Source of the DNA: Streptomyces sp. NBC_01298
Lineage (GTDB): Bacteria; Actinomycetota; Actinomycetes; Streptomycetales; Streptomycetaceae
Direction: 5' to 3'
Length of the DNA stretch: 64,000 bases
Assembly: GCF_035978755.1 (NCBI RefSeq)
Contig: NZ_CP108414.1
Location: 8,680,001 to 8,744,000 of the forward strand
The first letter of the stretch is position 1; the number at the start of each line of letters is the position of its first letter. The position numbers and the translations under genes were made by a program. Below are positions 16,198 to 24,006 of this stretch, piece by piece. The notes under the pieces are model-generated. The model saw only the letters and a program-made list of their open reading frames with translations, did no database searches and was not told the origin of the DNA.

Positions 16198-17181
16198 ATG
16201 ACCACGGCGGCATTCAGGAACAAGGCGCGACTGCGGTACTCGATCGCCTTCGTCGGGTACGCCGACCTCGAGGGGGAGCTCGAGAGCCTCTCGCACCAGG
16301 ACCTGCGCGGGGACAACTACTACCAGGACCTGCCCGAGCCCTCGGACTGGACCGGAGCCCTGCGCGGCAACCAGCACCGCAAGGACGCCGAGCGGCAGGT
16401 CGTCAACCTGCTCGCCGACGCGATCTACCGCCACCTCGGCTGTCGGAGCTCCGCCGAGTACCGGACCCGGATCGCCGCCGTCCGCAAGGGCACGGTCGAT
16501 CTGTCCTCCGACATGGGTCCGTGCCACTCCTGCCGGTCGGTGATCAAGGACTTCCGCCGTGACTTCCCGGCCCTCGCCCTCAAGGTCCGCTACCGCAACG
16601 CCCTGTTCGGCGGCGGCACGGCGCAACTCCTCCAGGCCGGCGAGGGACTGTACGGGAGCTACGGCATCGGCGACGCCGAGCAGGGCGACGGCGGCCAGTG
16701 GGTCAAGAGCTACCCCGGCAGCCCCGTGGCCGCGGTCACCGCGACCTTCGACGCCAAGGTCGCCGGCCGCGACGGCTACCGCTTCCAGGGCACGGTCACG
16801 GCGGTCGACCAGCAGCCGCGCGCCCCGTTCCTGTACCCGGCGCCCAGCGGCACCGAGGCGCCGCTCGACGAGGTGGCCTCCGCCCTGGACCAGATCGCGG
16901 ACCAGATCCGCGACGCGATGGCGCCGGGACAGCAGATGCGCCCGCAGTCCTTCCGCCAATGGATCCGCGGCATCGACCAGGGCACCGTCCGGCTCGTCGG
17001 CGAGCGCGGGCCCGGCCAGGCCGGCCGGGCCGCGGTGGCGGCCTTCGTCGCGGACTTCCCCAAGGTGAGGATCGAGGTGTCCTACGCCGCCGCGTCCGCG
17101 CAGGCCGACGGGTGCGGCTACGCCGACGCCACCGGGGGTCCGGGCGGCACCTGGCTGAAGGTCTTCCCCGCCGCCCGCTGA
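16198..17181 (+). CDS. Stand-alone protein with two tandem deaminase-fold domains, the second lacking zinc cysteines
   Basis: A 327-residue protein without signal peptide. Residues 60-135 resemble zinc deaminases of the toxin-deaminase (BURPS668_1122-like) group: DAE at 63-65 in a helix, then KGTVDLSSDMGPCHSC with CxxC at 109-112, then VIKDFRRDFP and a beta strand. Residues 225-297 repeat this without gaps around the motif: GPGQAGRAAVAAFVADFP at 271-288 aligns with 107-124, but both cysteines are glycine (273, 276). A tail motif GQWVKSYP (166-173) likewise recurs as GTWLKVFP (317-324). So domain 1 may be catalytic and domain 2 a pseudo-domain. No immunity or secretion gene is seen. Substrate unknown; family assignment is inference. 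Confidence 0.7.
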   Translation: MTTAAFRNKARLRYSIAFVGYADLEGELESLSHQDLRGDNYYQDLPEPSDWTGALRGNQHRKDAERQVVNLLADAIYRHLGCRSSAEYRTRIAAVRKGTVDLSSDMGPCHSCRSVIKDFRRDFPALALKVRYRNALFGGGTAQLLQAGEGLYGSYGIGDAEQGDGGQWVKSYPGSPVAAVTATFDAKVAGRDGYRFQGTVTAVDQQPRAPFLYPAPSGTEAPLDEVASALDQIADQIRDAMAPGQQMRPQSFRQWIRGIDQGTVRLVGERGPGQAGRAAVAAFVADFPKVRIEVSYAAASAQADGCGYADATGGPGGTWLKVFPAAR

Positions 17182-17220
17182 TCCCGCCGCCCGCCGATCC
17201 GACCGCCTCGCGGGCCGCTG

Positions 17221-18057
17221 TCAGGCCTGCGGCGGCGGGCCCTGTACGAGCAGGCGGGCCGCGGCGTGCTCGGCGCGGTCCACCTCCTCGGCCGCGTCGA
17301 TGTACCCGTAGGCGTCGTCGCCGACGGGGATCCGCAGGGGGGTCGGGCCCTCGGCGGCGACGATGTCCAGGACCCGTTCGGCGAAGTACTCCGGGCGTCC
17401 GGTCTCGGGGCTGTCCGCGAGGCCCCGCGCCCCTTCGAGCATCTCGCGGTTGGTGGCGTCGTAGGCGGGGACCCGAAGGGCCGCCTCGGCCATGGAGGTT
17501 CCGTAGCGCGTCGCGAACATGCCGGGTTCGACGACGGTGACGCGGATGTTGTGGGGAGCCGCCTCCATGGCGAGGGTCCGGCTCATGCCTTCTAGGGCGT
17601 GTTTCCCGGCGGTGTAGGCCGCGAGTCCCGGGAAGGCCATCCGGCCGACCACGGAGGAGACGTTGAGGATGTGGCCGTGCCCCTGGGCTCGCATCAGCGG
17701 CAGGACGAGCCGCGCGAGCCGCCAGGGGCCGACGACCAAGGTCTCCAGCTGGTCGCGGAGTTCGGAGTCCGAGACCTCCTCGACCGCGCCGAACAGCCCG
17801 ACGGCGGCGTTGTTGACGAGGATGTCGATGCCGCCGAGGCGCTCCGCCGCGGTGCGCACCGCCTCCTCACAGGAGGCCTCGTCCCGCAGTTCGAGGGGGA
17901 TCGGGACGATCCGGCCGGGCCAGGCGGCTGCCAGGTCCTCCAGGTCGGCGGTCTTGCGGGCGGTGACGGCCAGTTCGTCCCCGGCCCGGGCCGCCGCGGT
18001 GGCCAGCGCGTGTCCGAGCCCCGAAGAGCATCCCGTGACCAGCCAGCGTCGTCCCAT
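17221..18057 (-). CDS. Short-chain dehydrogenase/reductase
   Basis: A 278-residue classical SDR. TGCSSGLG at residues 8-15 is the NAD(P) loop, NNAAVG follows, and AAYTAGKHALEG contains the catalytic Tyr-x-x-x-Lys with a Ser upstream (NVSSVVGR). It reduces or oxidises a carbonyl/hydroxyl on an unknown small molecule in the cytosol. ATG 18057 follows GGGGGA and fits the family start; an upstream in-frame extension to 18120 has no homology. Converges on the deaminase-like gene. Confidence 0.92.
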   Translation of the reverse strand: MGRRWLVTGCSSGLGHALATAAARAGDELAVTARKTADLEDLAAAWPGRIVPIPLELRDEASCEEAVRTAAERLGGIDILVNNAAVGLFGAVEEVSDSELRDQLETLVVGPWRLARLVLPLMRAQGHGHILNVSSVVGRMAFPGLAAYTAGKHALEGMSRTLAMEAAPHNIRVTVVEPGMFATRYGTSMAEAALRVPAYDATNREMLEGARGLADSPETGRPEYFAERVLDIVAAEGPTPLRIPVGDDAYGYIDAAEEVDRAEHAAARLLVQGPPPQA

Positions 18058-18213
18058 GGTTCCCCCGTGATGGCCGAATTGCCGCGGATGATGGCGGCAG
18101 TTCATGTTCGGGGCGGCCATGGCCCGGGGTCATCCCCGCTGCGGGGGCGCGCGGAGGCGCGCGGGCGCACGTCACGGCGCGCGGACGCGCCGGGCGGGGC
18201 CGACGGTCGGCGG

Positions 18214-18240
18214 GGCCCGCAGCCCGGCGGGCTGCGGGCC
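18214..18240 (-). terminator. Strong hairpin just after the GNAT gene
   Basis: GGCCCGCAGCCC, three bases, GGGCTGCGGGCC: a perfect 12-bp stem beginning 7 bases after the GNAT stop codon (18247). It should end the leftward reductase/MFS/GNAT transcription. Confidence 0.8.
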
Positions 18241-18246
18241 GGACGC

Positions 18247-18810
18247 CTACGTGGCCGGGCCGCGGCTCGCCCGGGCGGCGCGGCGCAGCATGGAGCGGGC
18301 CGGGTCCTGGGCGGAGTGCGAGGCCGCGGCCGTGTGCTCCCGCGGGTTCGGGCGGACGAAGAGGGTGACGGTGACCTTCTCGGCGAACCCGTTGCGCCGC
18401 ATCATCGCGGCCGACGCCGCGTTGCCGCTCTCCACGTCGGTGATGATCCGGGACGCCCCCGCGGCGAAGAGCGCGGTGCAGCAGTGCTCGACCAGGGAGC
18501 TCGCGACCCCCCGGCCGCGGGCGCGCTCCTCCAGCGCGATCCATTCCAGGTAGCCCCAGTCCTCCCGCTCGTCGTAGGACAGCGACCCGAGGACGAAACC
18601 GAGCAGCCCCTCCTCGTCGCGGGCGATCCAGCAGGCGTCCGGCTGGGCGTCCCAGTGCGCGGCCACGGAGGACAGCGACCAGGAGGTGTAGGGCATCGCC
18701 TTGACGTCGAAGGACCGGTAGCCGAGATCGAGAACGGCATCGAGGTGGGTCAGTCGCAGCGGGAGGATCTCGACTTCACTCATGCAAGGGATGATGACAT
18801 AACCGGACAT
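18247..18810 (-). CDS. GNAT-family N-acetyltransferase
   Basis: A 187-residue acetyl-CoA-dependent acyltransferase. The central part YLEWIALEERARGRGVASSLVEHC holds the acetyl-CoA pyrophosphate loop (R-G-R-G-V-A), and ADVxSGNxxAxxMMRRNGF-like sequence follows as in the RimI group. I prefer ATG 18810, preceded by GGGGGC; the second ATG at 18783 lacks a ribosome site. The C-terminal 25 residues are Ala/Arg/Ser-rich extension. It begins 22 bases after the MFS stop, so it is probably co-transcribed with the exporter and may modify a drug. Confidence 0.88.
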   Translation of the reverse strand: MSGYVIIPCMSEVEILPLRLTHLDAVLDLGYRSFDVKAMPYTSWSLSSVAAHWDAQPDACWIARDEEGLLGFVLGSLSYDEREDWGYLEWIALEERARGRGVASSLVEHCCTALFAAGASRIITDVESGNAASAAMMRRNGFAEKVTVTLFVRPNPREHTAAASHSAQDPARSMLRRAARASRGPAT

Positions 18811-18832
18811 CTGCCCCCGTGATCCCTCCCCG

Positions 18833-20494
18833 TCACTTCGCGGCGAGGACCTCGGGGTCCGCCGTAGGATCCGCGGCCGCCTCGATCGCCGGCTCGGTCG
18901 CCGGCTCGGTCACCGCCTCGGGAGCGGGCACCGGGGCCGGGCCCTTCGGGCCGCGGGCGAGGACGTAGAGGAACAGGACGGCCATCACGGCCACCCCCGC
19001 CCACATGGCCTGCTGCCAGCCCTCGACGAAGGACTGCCGGGCGGCGTCGAGGAGGGCCCGCGCCCCGGCGCCCGCGCCGTCCGCGGCCCCGACGGCGTTG
19101 GCGACGCCCTCCCTCGCGGCGTCCGCCGCGCCCTGGGGGACGCCGTCGAGGCGTCCGTCGATGGCGCTGCGGTACCCGGCGGACAGGAGCGCGCCGAGCA
19201 GGGCCACGCCCAGCGCGGTGCCGAACTCGCGGGTGACGTCGTTGAGCGCGGAGGCCACGCCCTGGCGTTCCGGCGGCAGCGAGCCGGTGATGGCCTCCGT
19301 GGAGGGCGTCATCGCCAGGCCCATCCCGAGGCCCATGGCGAGCATCCCCGGGACCACGGACGGGTAGCCGCCGTCGACGGAGACGGTGCCCGCCATGAGG
19401 GCGAGGCCGGCGCCCGCCAGCAGGATGCCGGTCGCCATGGTCGCGCGCGCACCGATGCGCGGGGTCAGCCGGGGAGCCAGGCCGGAGGCCGCCATCATGG
19501 CCACGGCCATGGGCATCAGCGCGAGCGTGGACTTGAGGCCCGACCAGCCCAGCACGGCCTGGAGGAAGGGGAAGAGCACCACGAAGATGCCCGCCTGTAC
19601 GCCGAAGACCGTCAGGAGGGTCAGGGAGCCGCCGGCCAGTCCGCGCTCGCGGAACAGCCGCAGGTCGAGCAGTGCGGCGTCCCGGAGCCGCAGTTCCCAG
19701 ACCACGAAGACCGCGCCGGCGAGCAGTCCGGCGGCGAGGCCGGTCAGGGTCGCGGGATCGGACCAGCCGCGCTCCGGCCCTTCCTGGAGGGCGAAGATCA
19801 GGCCGGCCGCGGCGACGACGGAGGTCAGTGCGCCGATGGTGTCGAAGGAGTGCCCCGGGGCCTCACGGGAGTCCGGGATGGCGCGCAGCGACATGGCCAG
19901 CGCCAGCAGGACCAGGGCGACGGGAAGGACGAAGAGGTAGCGCCAGTTCGCCACGTCGACGAGCGCGGCGGAGAGGAACATGCCGAGGATGCCACCGCCT
20001 CCGGCGACCCCGGTCCAGACGCCGATGGCCCGGCCGCGCTGTTCCGCGGGGAAGGTGGAGGTGATCACGGCCAGGGTGATGGGCATGATCATCGCCGCGC
20101 CCACGCCGCTGAGCAGCCGGGCGGCGAGCATGACCTCCACCGACGGGGCGAGACCCGCGAGGGCGCTCGCGATTCCGAAGACGGCCAGACCGGCGATCAG
20201 CGTGGGCTTGCGGCCCAGCCGGTCACCGAGCGCTCCGAGCGGGAGCAGCAGCGCGGCCAGGGTGAGGGTGTAGAGGTTGATGATCCACAGGACGGTGCTC
20301 TGCGAGGCGCCGAACTCGACGGCCAGGTCGGGCTGCGCGACGTTCAGCCCGGAAACCGAGGCGATGACGGCCATCAGCGCGATGCACACGGTGATCAGAA
20401 TGGTGCGAAGCCGGCGCGCGTCCGGGCCGCCGTCGCCTTGGGCGGGGCCGGGCACTTCGGTGGCTGCCACCCGTGGGGGCTGGTTCCTGCTCAT
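18833..20494 (-). CDS. DHA2-family MFS drug exporter
   Basis: A 553-residue membrane antiporter with about 14 TM helices. TM1 region VIASVSGLNVAQPDLAVEFGAS, then PLGALGDRLGRKPTLIAG (motif A) and LLSGVGAAMIMPITLAVITSTFP (motif C region) are typical. The extra-cytoplasmic loop near residues 430-490 is Ala/Gly-rich, and the C-terminal tail is Pro/Ala/Glu-rich. ATG 20494 follows GAGGAA. It lies downstream of the thioredoxin-reductase-like gene, separated by a hairpin at 20524-20552, and upstream of a GNAT. Confidence 0.9.
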   Translation of the reverse strand: MSRNQPPRVAATEVPGPAQGDGGPDARRLRTILITVCIALMAVIASVSGLNVAQPDLAVEFGASQSTVLWIINLYTLTLAALLLPLGALGDRLGRKPTLIAGLAVFGIASALAGLAPSVEVMLAARLLSGVGAAMIMPITLAVITSTFPAEQRGRAIGVWTGVAGGGGILGMFLSAALVDVANWRYLFVLPVALVLLALAMSLRAIPDSREAPGHSFDTIGALTSVVAAAGLIFALQEGPERGWSDPATLTGLAAGLLAGAVFVVWELRLRDAALLDLRLFRERGLAGGSLTLLTVFGVQAGIFVVLFPFLQAVLGWSGLKSTLALMPMAVAMMAASGLAPRLTPRIGARATMATGILLAGAGLALMAGTVSVDGGYPSVVPGMLAMGLGMGLAMTPSTEAITGSLPPERQGVASALNDVTREFGTALGVALLGALLSAGYRSAIDGRLDGVPQGAADAAREGVANAVGAADGAGAGARALLDAARQSFVEGWQQAMWAGVAVMAVLFLYVLARGPKGPAPVPAPEAVTEPATEPAIEAAADPTADPEVLAAK

Positions 20495-20523
20495 GGGTTC
20501 CTCTTCGAAAAGGGCATGCGGAA

Positions 20524-20552
20524 GGCAGCGCCGGACCAGGTCCGGCGCTGCC
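20524..20552 (-). terminator. Hairpin between the reductase-like gene and the MFS gene
   Basis: GGCAGCGCCGGAC, three bases, GTCCGGCGCTGCC: a perfect 13-bp stem in the 85-base gap. It could be a terminator or attenuator that lowers readthrough into the exporter. Confidence 0.75.
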
Positions 20553-20579
20553 GGGGAGGAAGGGGGGCGGTCGCCCGCG

Positions 20580-21629
20580 TCAGGCGCTGGTGGCGGCGCC
20601 GGTGTTGCCTGCCGCGGCGAGGGCCTCGACGGCCGCGCCGGTGTCGGCGACGGCGAGCACGGCGTTGATGTGGGCGCCGGCCAGGGCCCCGGCCGCGGCG
20701 GAGGCCCCGACCTGGGCCATCGGGTCGGTGACGTTGCCGGCCACCCACACCCCCGGTACGTCGGTGGCGCCGGCCGCGCCGGAGGCGAAGCGGCGGCCGC
20801 CGCCGGGCACGTTCTCCATCCGCAGGCCCAGCCCCGCCAGACCCTCGGTGCGGGCCAGGAGCGTGGTCGCCACCGCGAGGACGCGGCGCTCGACGACCCG
20901 GCCGTCGGCCAGGCGCACCCCGCGGATGCCTCCGTCACCGTCCCCTACGACCTCTTCGACGGGCGCGTCGACGACCTGGATGCCGCGCGCGGCGAAGCGC
21001 GTACGGGTCTCCCCGTCGAGTTCGGTGCCGTTCGCGAAGTAGACCAGGTCCTCGGTGAGCTGACGGAACAGCAGGGCGTGGTGGAGCGACGCGGGGCCGG
21101 TGGCGAGGATGCCGATGGGCTCGTCGCGCACCTCCCAGCCGTGACAGTACGGGCAGTGCACCACGCGGCTGCCCCAGTGCTCCGCCAGTCCGGGGAGCTC
21201 GGGCAGCACGTCGCGCAGACCGGTGGCCACCAGCAGGCGGCGCGCCGTCAGGACGCGGCCGTCGGCCAGGGTGACGGCGAAGCGCAGGTCGCCGTCGGCG
21301 GACGGAGCGGCGTGTTCGGCGGCGCTGACCTCGCCGGAGACGACCAGGCCGCCGTAGCGGCGCACTTCCTCACGGCCCCGTCCGTACAGTTCCGCCGGCG
21401 GGGTGCCGTCCAGGCCGAGCAGGCCGTGCACGCCCTCGGCGGGCGCGTTGCGGGGGGTGCCGCTGTCGATCACGACCACCGAACGGCGGGAGCGGGCGAG
21501 CATCAGGGCGCCGTTCAGACCGGCGGCGCCGCCGCCGATCACCACGGCGTCGACGGTCCCGTCCGGCAGTGCGTCGGTCGGGTGTGCGGTCGGGTGTGCG
21601 GTCGGGTGTGCGGCAGTCATCGCGGACAT
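20580..21629 (-). CDS. Thioredoxin-reductase-like FAD/NAD(P)H disulfide oxidoreductase
   Basis: A 349-residue flavoprotein. GGGAAGLNGAL near residue 32 binds FAD, VVHCPYCHGWEVRD has the redox CxxC of low-Mr thioredoxin reductases, GILATGPASLHHALLF is the (altered) NAD(P)H site region, and GVWVAGNVTDPMAQV ends the FAD domain. Members next to efflux genes and XRE-cupin regulators are common in actinobacteria; they may reduce small disulfides or form disulfides in products (GliT/HlmI-like), which I cannot decide. The ATG at 21629 follows GGAAGGAA. The N-terminus contains HPTA repeats encoded by a 12-bp tandem repeat. Confidence 0.88.
   Translation of the reverse strand: MSAMTAAHPTAHPTAHPTDALPDGTVDAVVIGGGAAGLNGALMLARSRRSVVVIDSGTPRNAPAEGVHGLLGLDGTPPAELYGRGREEVRRYGGLVVSGEVSAAEHAAPSADGDLRFAVTLADGRVLTARRLLVATGLRDVLPELPGLAEHWGSRVVHCPYCHGWEVRDEPIGILATGPASLHHALLFRQLTEDLVYFANGTELDGETRTRFAARGIQVVDAPVEEVVGDGDGGIRGVRLADGRVVERRVLAVATTLLARTEGLAGLGLRMENVPGGGRRFASGAAGATDVPGVWVAGNVTDPMAQVGASAAAGALAGAHINAVLAVADTGAAVEALAAAGNTGAATSA
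21577..21612. repeat. Three perfect 12-bp tandem repeats inside the reductase-like gene
   Basis: GTCGGGTGTGCG repeated at 21577, 21589 and 21601. On the coding strand it makes HPTA repeats (residues 7-17) ahead of the FAD domain. Multiples of 12 keep the frame, so copy number may vary harmlessly between strains. Confidence 0.9.
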
Positions 21630-21718
21630 GTCGTCGGATTCCTTCCTGGGTGTTCCTTCGTACCGGCCCGGTGGTGCGGGGCCTTCTGACACACGACGCT
21701 AACCCCGACTTGCAGAGC

Positions 21719-21736
21719 AGGCATACAATGTTGCCT
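21719..21736. promoter_or_regulatory. Inverted repeat abutting the XRE regulator start
   Basis: AGGCA, eight bases, TGCCT, ending on the base before the ATG at 21737. It lies where the divergent reductase and XRE promoters must overlap and is a likely autoregulatory operator. An ATG at 21728 inside it is in frame but would shift the start into the operator. Confidence 0.6.
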
Positions 21737-22330
21737 ATGACGCAAGAAGACGGTGACCTGGACAGCCTCGTACGCAAACGCATCCGCGCTCTGCGCGTCG
21801 CGCAGGGCTGGTCCCTGGAGGAACTGGCCGTGCGGGCCCGGCTCAGCCAGTCCACGCTCAGCCGCATCGAGAACGGTCAGCGCCGCTTGGCGCTGGACAG
21901 CCTCGTCACGCTCGCCCGCGCGCTGGATACCACTCTGGACCAGCTCGTGGAGACCGCGACCGACGACGTCGTCATCAGCCCGACGATCGACGCCGCCCGC
22001 GGGCAGATGCGCTGGCCGATCAAGGGCGAGCCGGGCATGACCGTCATTCGTCAGCGCATGACCGAACCGCCGCCGGACAACCCCTCCCGGATGCGCGCAC
22101 ACCCCGGGCGCGAATGGCTCGTGGTCCTGTCCGGCACCGCGGTTCTCCTGCTGGGGCACCGGCGCTTCCGCATCGAGACCAACCAGGCTGCGGAGTTCCC
22201 GACGATGATGCCGCACGCGATCGGCGCCGAGGGGGGACCGTGCGAGATCCTGGGGATCTTCGACCGGGACGCCCGCCGCGGTCATCAGCGCGACGGCGGC
22301 GGACTCGACGAAGGTGCTGATCAGGGGTAG
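21737..22330 (+). CDS. XRE-family regulator with C-terminal cupin domain
   Basis: A 197-residue regulator. Residues about 10-65 form the HTH (RKRIRALRVAQGWSLEELA, SQSTLSRIENGQRRLALDSL), and residues 110-185 form a cupin sensor barrel (HPGREWLVVLSGTAVLLLGHRRFRIETNQAAEFPTMMPHAI). Such proteins bind a small ligand through the cupin and repress a divergent metabolic or efflux gene, here most likely the reductase/MFS/GNAT set. The leader is essentially absent if ATG 21737 is used, which suggests leaderless translation. Confidence 0.92.
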   Translation: MTQEDGDLDSLVRKRIRALRVAQGWSLEELAVRARLSQSTLSRIENGQRRLALDSLVTLARALDTTLDQLVETATDDVVISPTIDAARGQMRWPIKGEPGMTVIRQRMTEPPPDNPSRMRAHPGREWLVVLSGTAVLLLGHRRFRIETNQAAEFPTMMPHAIGAEGGPCEILGIFDRDARRGHQRDGGGLDEGADQG

Positions 22331-22387
22331 CGGCGAGACGTGTCCGAAGCGGGCGTCTTGCGCGTCCGGGGGGCCGCGAGGCCATCT

Positions 22388-22406
22388 TCTTGCCTAACCG
22401 GCAAGA
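22388..22406. promoter_or_regulatory. Perfect inverted repeat upstream of the His-rich methyltransferase
   Basis: TCTTGCC, five bases (TAACC), GGCAAGA, 40 bases before the ATG at 22446 and 57 after the XRE stop. The spacing to the start suits an operator overlapping the promoter; it could also act as a weak terminator of the XRE gene. A further GGCAAG half-site follows at about 22414. Confidence 0.6.
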
Positions 22407-22445
22407 GTCGATGCGGCAAGCGCATGAGCGTCCTACGGTGGAGCC

Positions 22446-23441
22446 ATGACCGACGCACAGCACGCACCCCAGCACGGCAGCCACGGCGAAGCTCACCAGA
22501 CCCCCGGCCAGGATCACGGCCACGGCCGGAACCACGGTCACGACGGCGGGCAGGGCCACGGCAACGGCCACCACGGCCAAGCGCGGCACGGCCACGCCCA
22601 GGCTCACGGCCACGCCCACCACGACACCGAGGCCGACAGCCAGGCGGAGATCCTCGACCTGGACGCGGAGGTCCTGGCCGGGCACATCACCGACATCGCC
22701 ACCTGGCTGCCCCTGAACGAGCCGCCCCGGCACATCGTGGACCTGGGCTGCGGCACGGGAGCCGGCACCTTCGCCCTGCTCGAACAGTTCCCGGACGCGC
22801 AGGTCACGGCCGTCGACTCCTCGGCGGCGCACTTGCAGCGCCTGAGGGAGAAGGCCTGCGCCCGGGGCGTCGAGGACCGTGTCCGCACCGTGCAGGCCGA
22901 CCTCGACGAGACCGAGTGGCCCGACCTCGGCGCACCGGACCTCGTGTGGGCCTCGGCCTCGATGCACCACATGGCCGACCCGGACCAGGCCCTGCGCACG
23001 GTCCGTGAACTGCTCGCGCCCGGGGGACTGTTCGCCGTCGTCGAGCTGGCGGGATTCCCCCGGTTCCTGCCCGCGGACGCCCCCGAAGGCCGGCCCGGCC
23101 TGGAAGACCGCTGCCACACGGCGAGCGAGAGCCACCACGCCGAGCACGTGCCCCACCGCGGCGCCGACTGGGGACCCAAGCTCACCGCGGCCGGATTCGC
23201 CCTCGACGGCGACCGCACGATCAACGTGAACATCGAAGGCTCGCGCAGCGAGGCGGTCGGCGCGTACGCCCTCGGCAGCCTGCGGCGCCTTCGGCTCAGC
23301 ATCGTCGACACCCTGCGGCCCGAGGACCTCGCCGCCCTCGACCGGCTGCTCGACACCGACGGGCCCGGGAGCATCCTGCGCCGCGAGGACCTCGCGGTGC
23401 GGACCGAGCGCGCCGTCTGGGCCGCACGCCGCAAGGGCTGA
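22446..23441 (+). CDS. SAM-dependent methyltransferase with a histidine-rich N-terminal extension
   Basis: A 331-residue protein. Residues 1-60 contain 17 histidines with Gly/Asp/Gln/Asn (HGHGRNHGHDGGQGHGNGHH-like), a likely Ni/Zn/Cu/Co-binding tail. From residue 68 on it is a class I methyltransferase: VDLGCGTGAG at 98-107 binds SAM, then VTAVDSSAAHL, VQADLDE and ALRTVRELLAPGGLFAVVEL. The methyl acceptor is not evident. A perfect palindrome precedes the promoter. The metal-binding-like tail suggests metal storage, targeting or metal-responsive activity; none of this is shown directly. Confidence 0.85.
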   Translation: MTDAQHAPQHGSHGEAHQTPGQDHGHGRNHGHDGGQGHGNGHHGQARHGHAQAHGHAHHDTEADSQAEILDLDAEVLAGHITDIATWLPLNEPPRHIVDLGCGTGAGTFALLEQFPDAQVTAVDSSAAHLQRLREKACARGVEDRVRTVQADLDETEWPDLGAPDLVWASASMHHMADPDQALRTVRELLAPGGLFAVVELAGFPRFLPADAPEGRPGLEDRCHTASESHHAEHVPHRGADWGPKLTAAGFALDGDRTINVNIEGSRSEAVGAYALGSLRRLRLSIVDTLRPEDLAALDRLLDTDGPGSILRREDLAVRTERAVWAARRKG

Positions 23442-23554
23442 ACCGTACCGCGGCCCCGCGGCCCCGCGGCCCCGCCGGCCCGGTCCCGCGCCGCGACGCC
23501 TCCCGTCGGGGTTCGCTCGCGGACCGGCCGGAGCCGTCCGCCCGGCCTGCTCGG

Positions 23555-23948
23555 GTGGCACGAACCCGGCTCTACCGCGACGGCGTCCTGGCCCTGGAGG
23601 GATTCCCCGCCCAGGACCTCCCCGCCTACGCGGGCCAGCCGGACCGCACCGTCTGGCTGGACCTCTGCGATCCCACCGAAGCGGACTTCGACCTGATCAC
23701 CGAGCAGTTCGGGCTGCACGAGCCGGCCGTCGAGGACGCCCGGCACGCGCACCAGCGCGCCAAGCTCGAACCTGATCATGAAGAAGGTCACCAGCTGGGC
23801 GTCCATCATCGCGGTCCCGACCGCGATCACCGGCTTCTACGGCCAGAACGTCCCCTTCCCCGGGGACGGCACGCACACCGGCTTCGTGGTCTCCTCCGCG
23901 CTGATGCTGGCCCTCTACTTCGGCTTCAAGCGGCGCGACTGGATCTGA
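23555..23948 (+). pseudogene. corA: corA Mg2+/Co2+ transporter, internally deleted and out of frame
   Basis: The first part (23555-23770) encodes a CorA N-terminus: LYRDGVLALEGFP, DPTEADFDLITEQFGLHEPAVEDA, then HQRAKLE. The sequence then jumps, in another frame, to the CorA C-terminus beginning NLIMKKVTSWASI at 23769 and including the GFYGQN pore-entry signature (GxN of TM1) and the final TM2 and basic tail, ending at 23948. About 180 codons of the cytoplasmic funnel are missing. The junction lies in CTCGAACCTG at about 23765-23774 where both ends share bases. No functional channel can be made. Confidence 0.9.
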
Positions 23949-24006
23949 GCGACCGCTACGGGGCTCTGCTCACCGGGGAGACCGCGGCGCTAAGGCCCGA
24001 AGGAGC

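Noticed and set aside
16198..17181. DddA/SCP1.201-type DNA deaminase toxin
   Set aside because: The spacing and sequence around DAE and PCHSC do not fit that family, and there is no secretion domain or DddI-like immunity gene; a toxin-deaminase-like fold is the more careful label.
18833..20938. 701-residue version of the MFS exporter
   Set aside because: The extra N-terminal 148 codons overlap the reductase gene in another frame; the true start with GAGGAA is at 20494.
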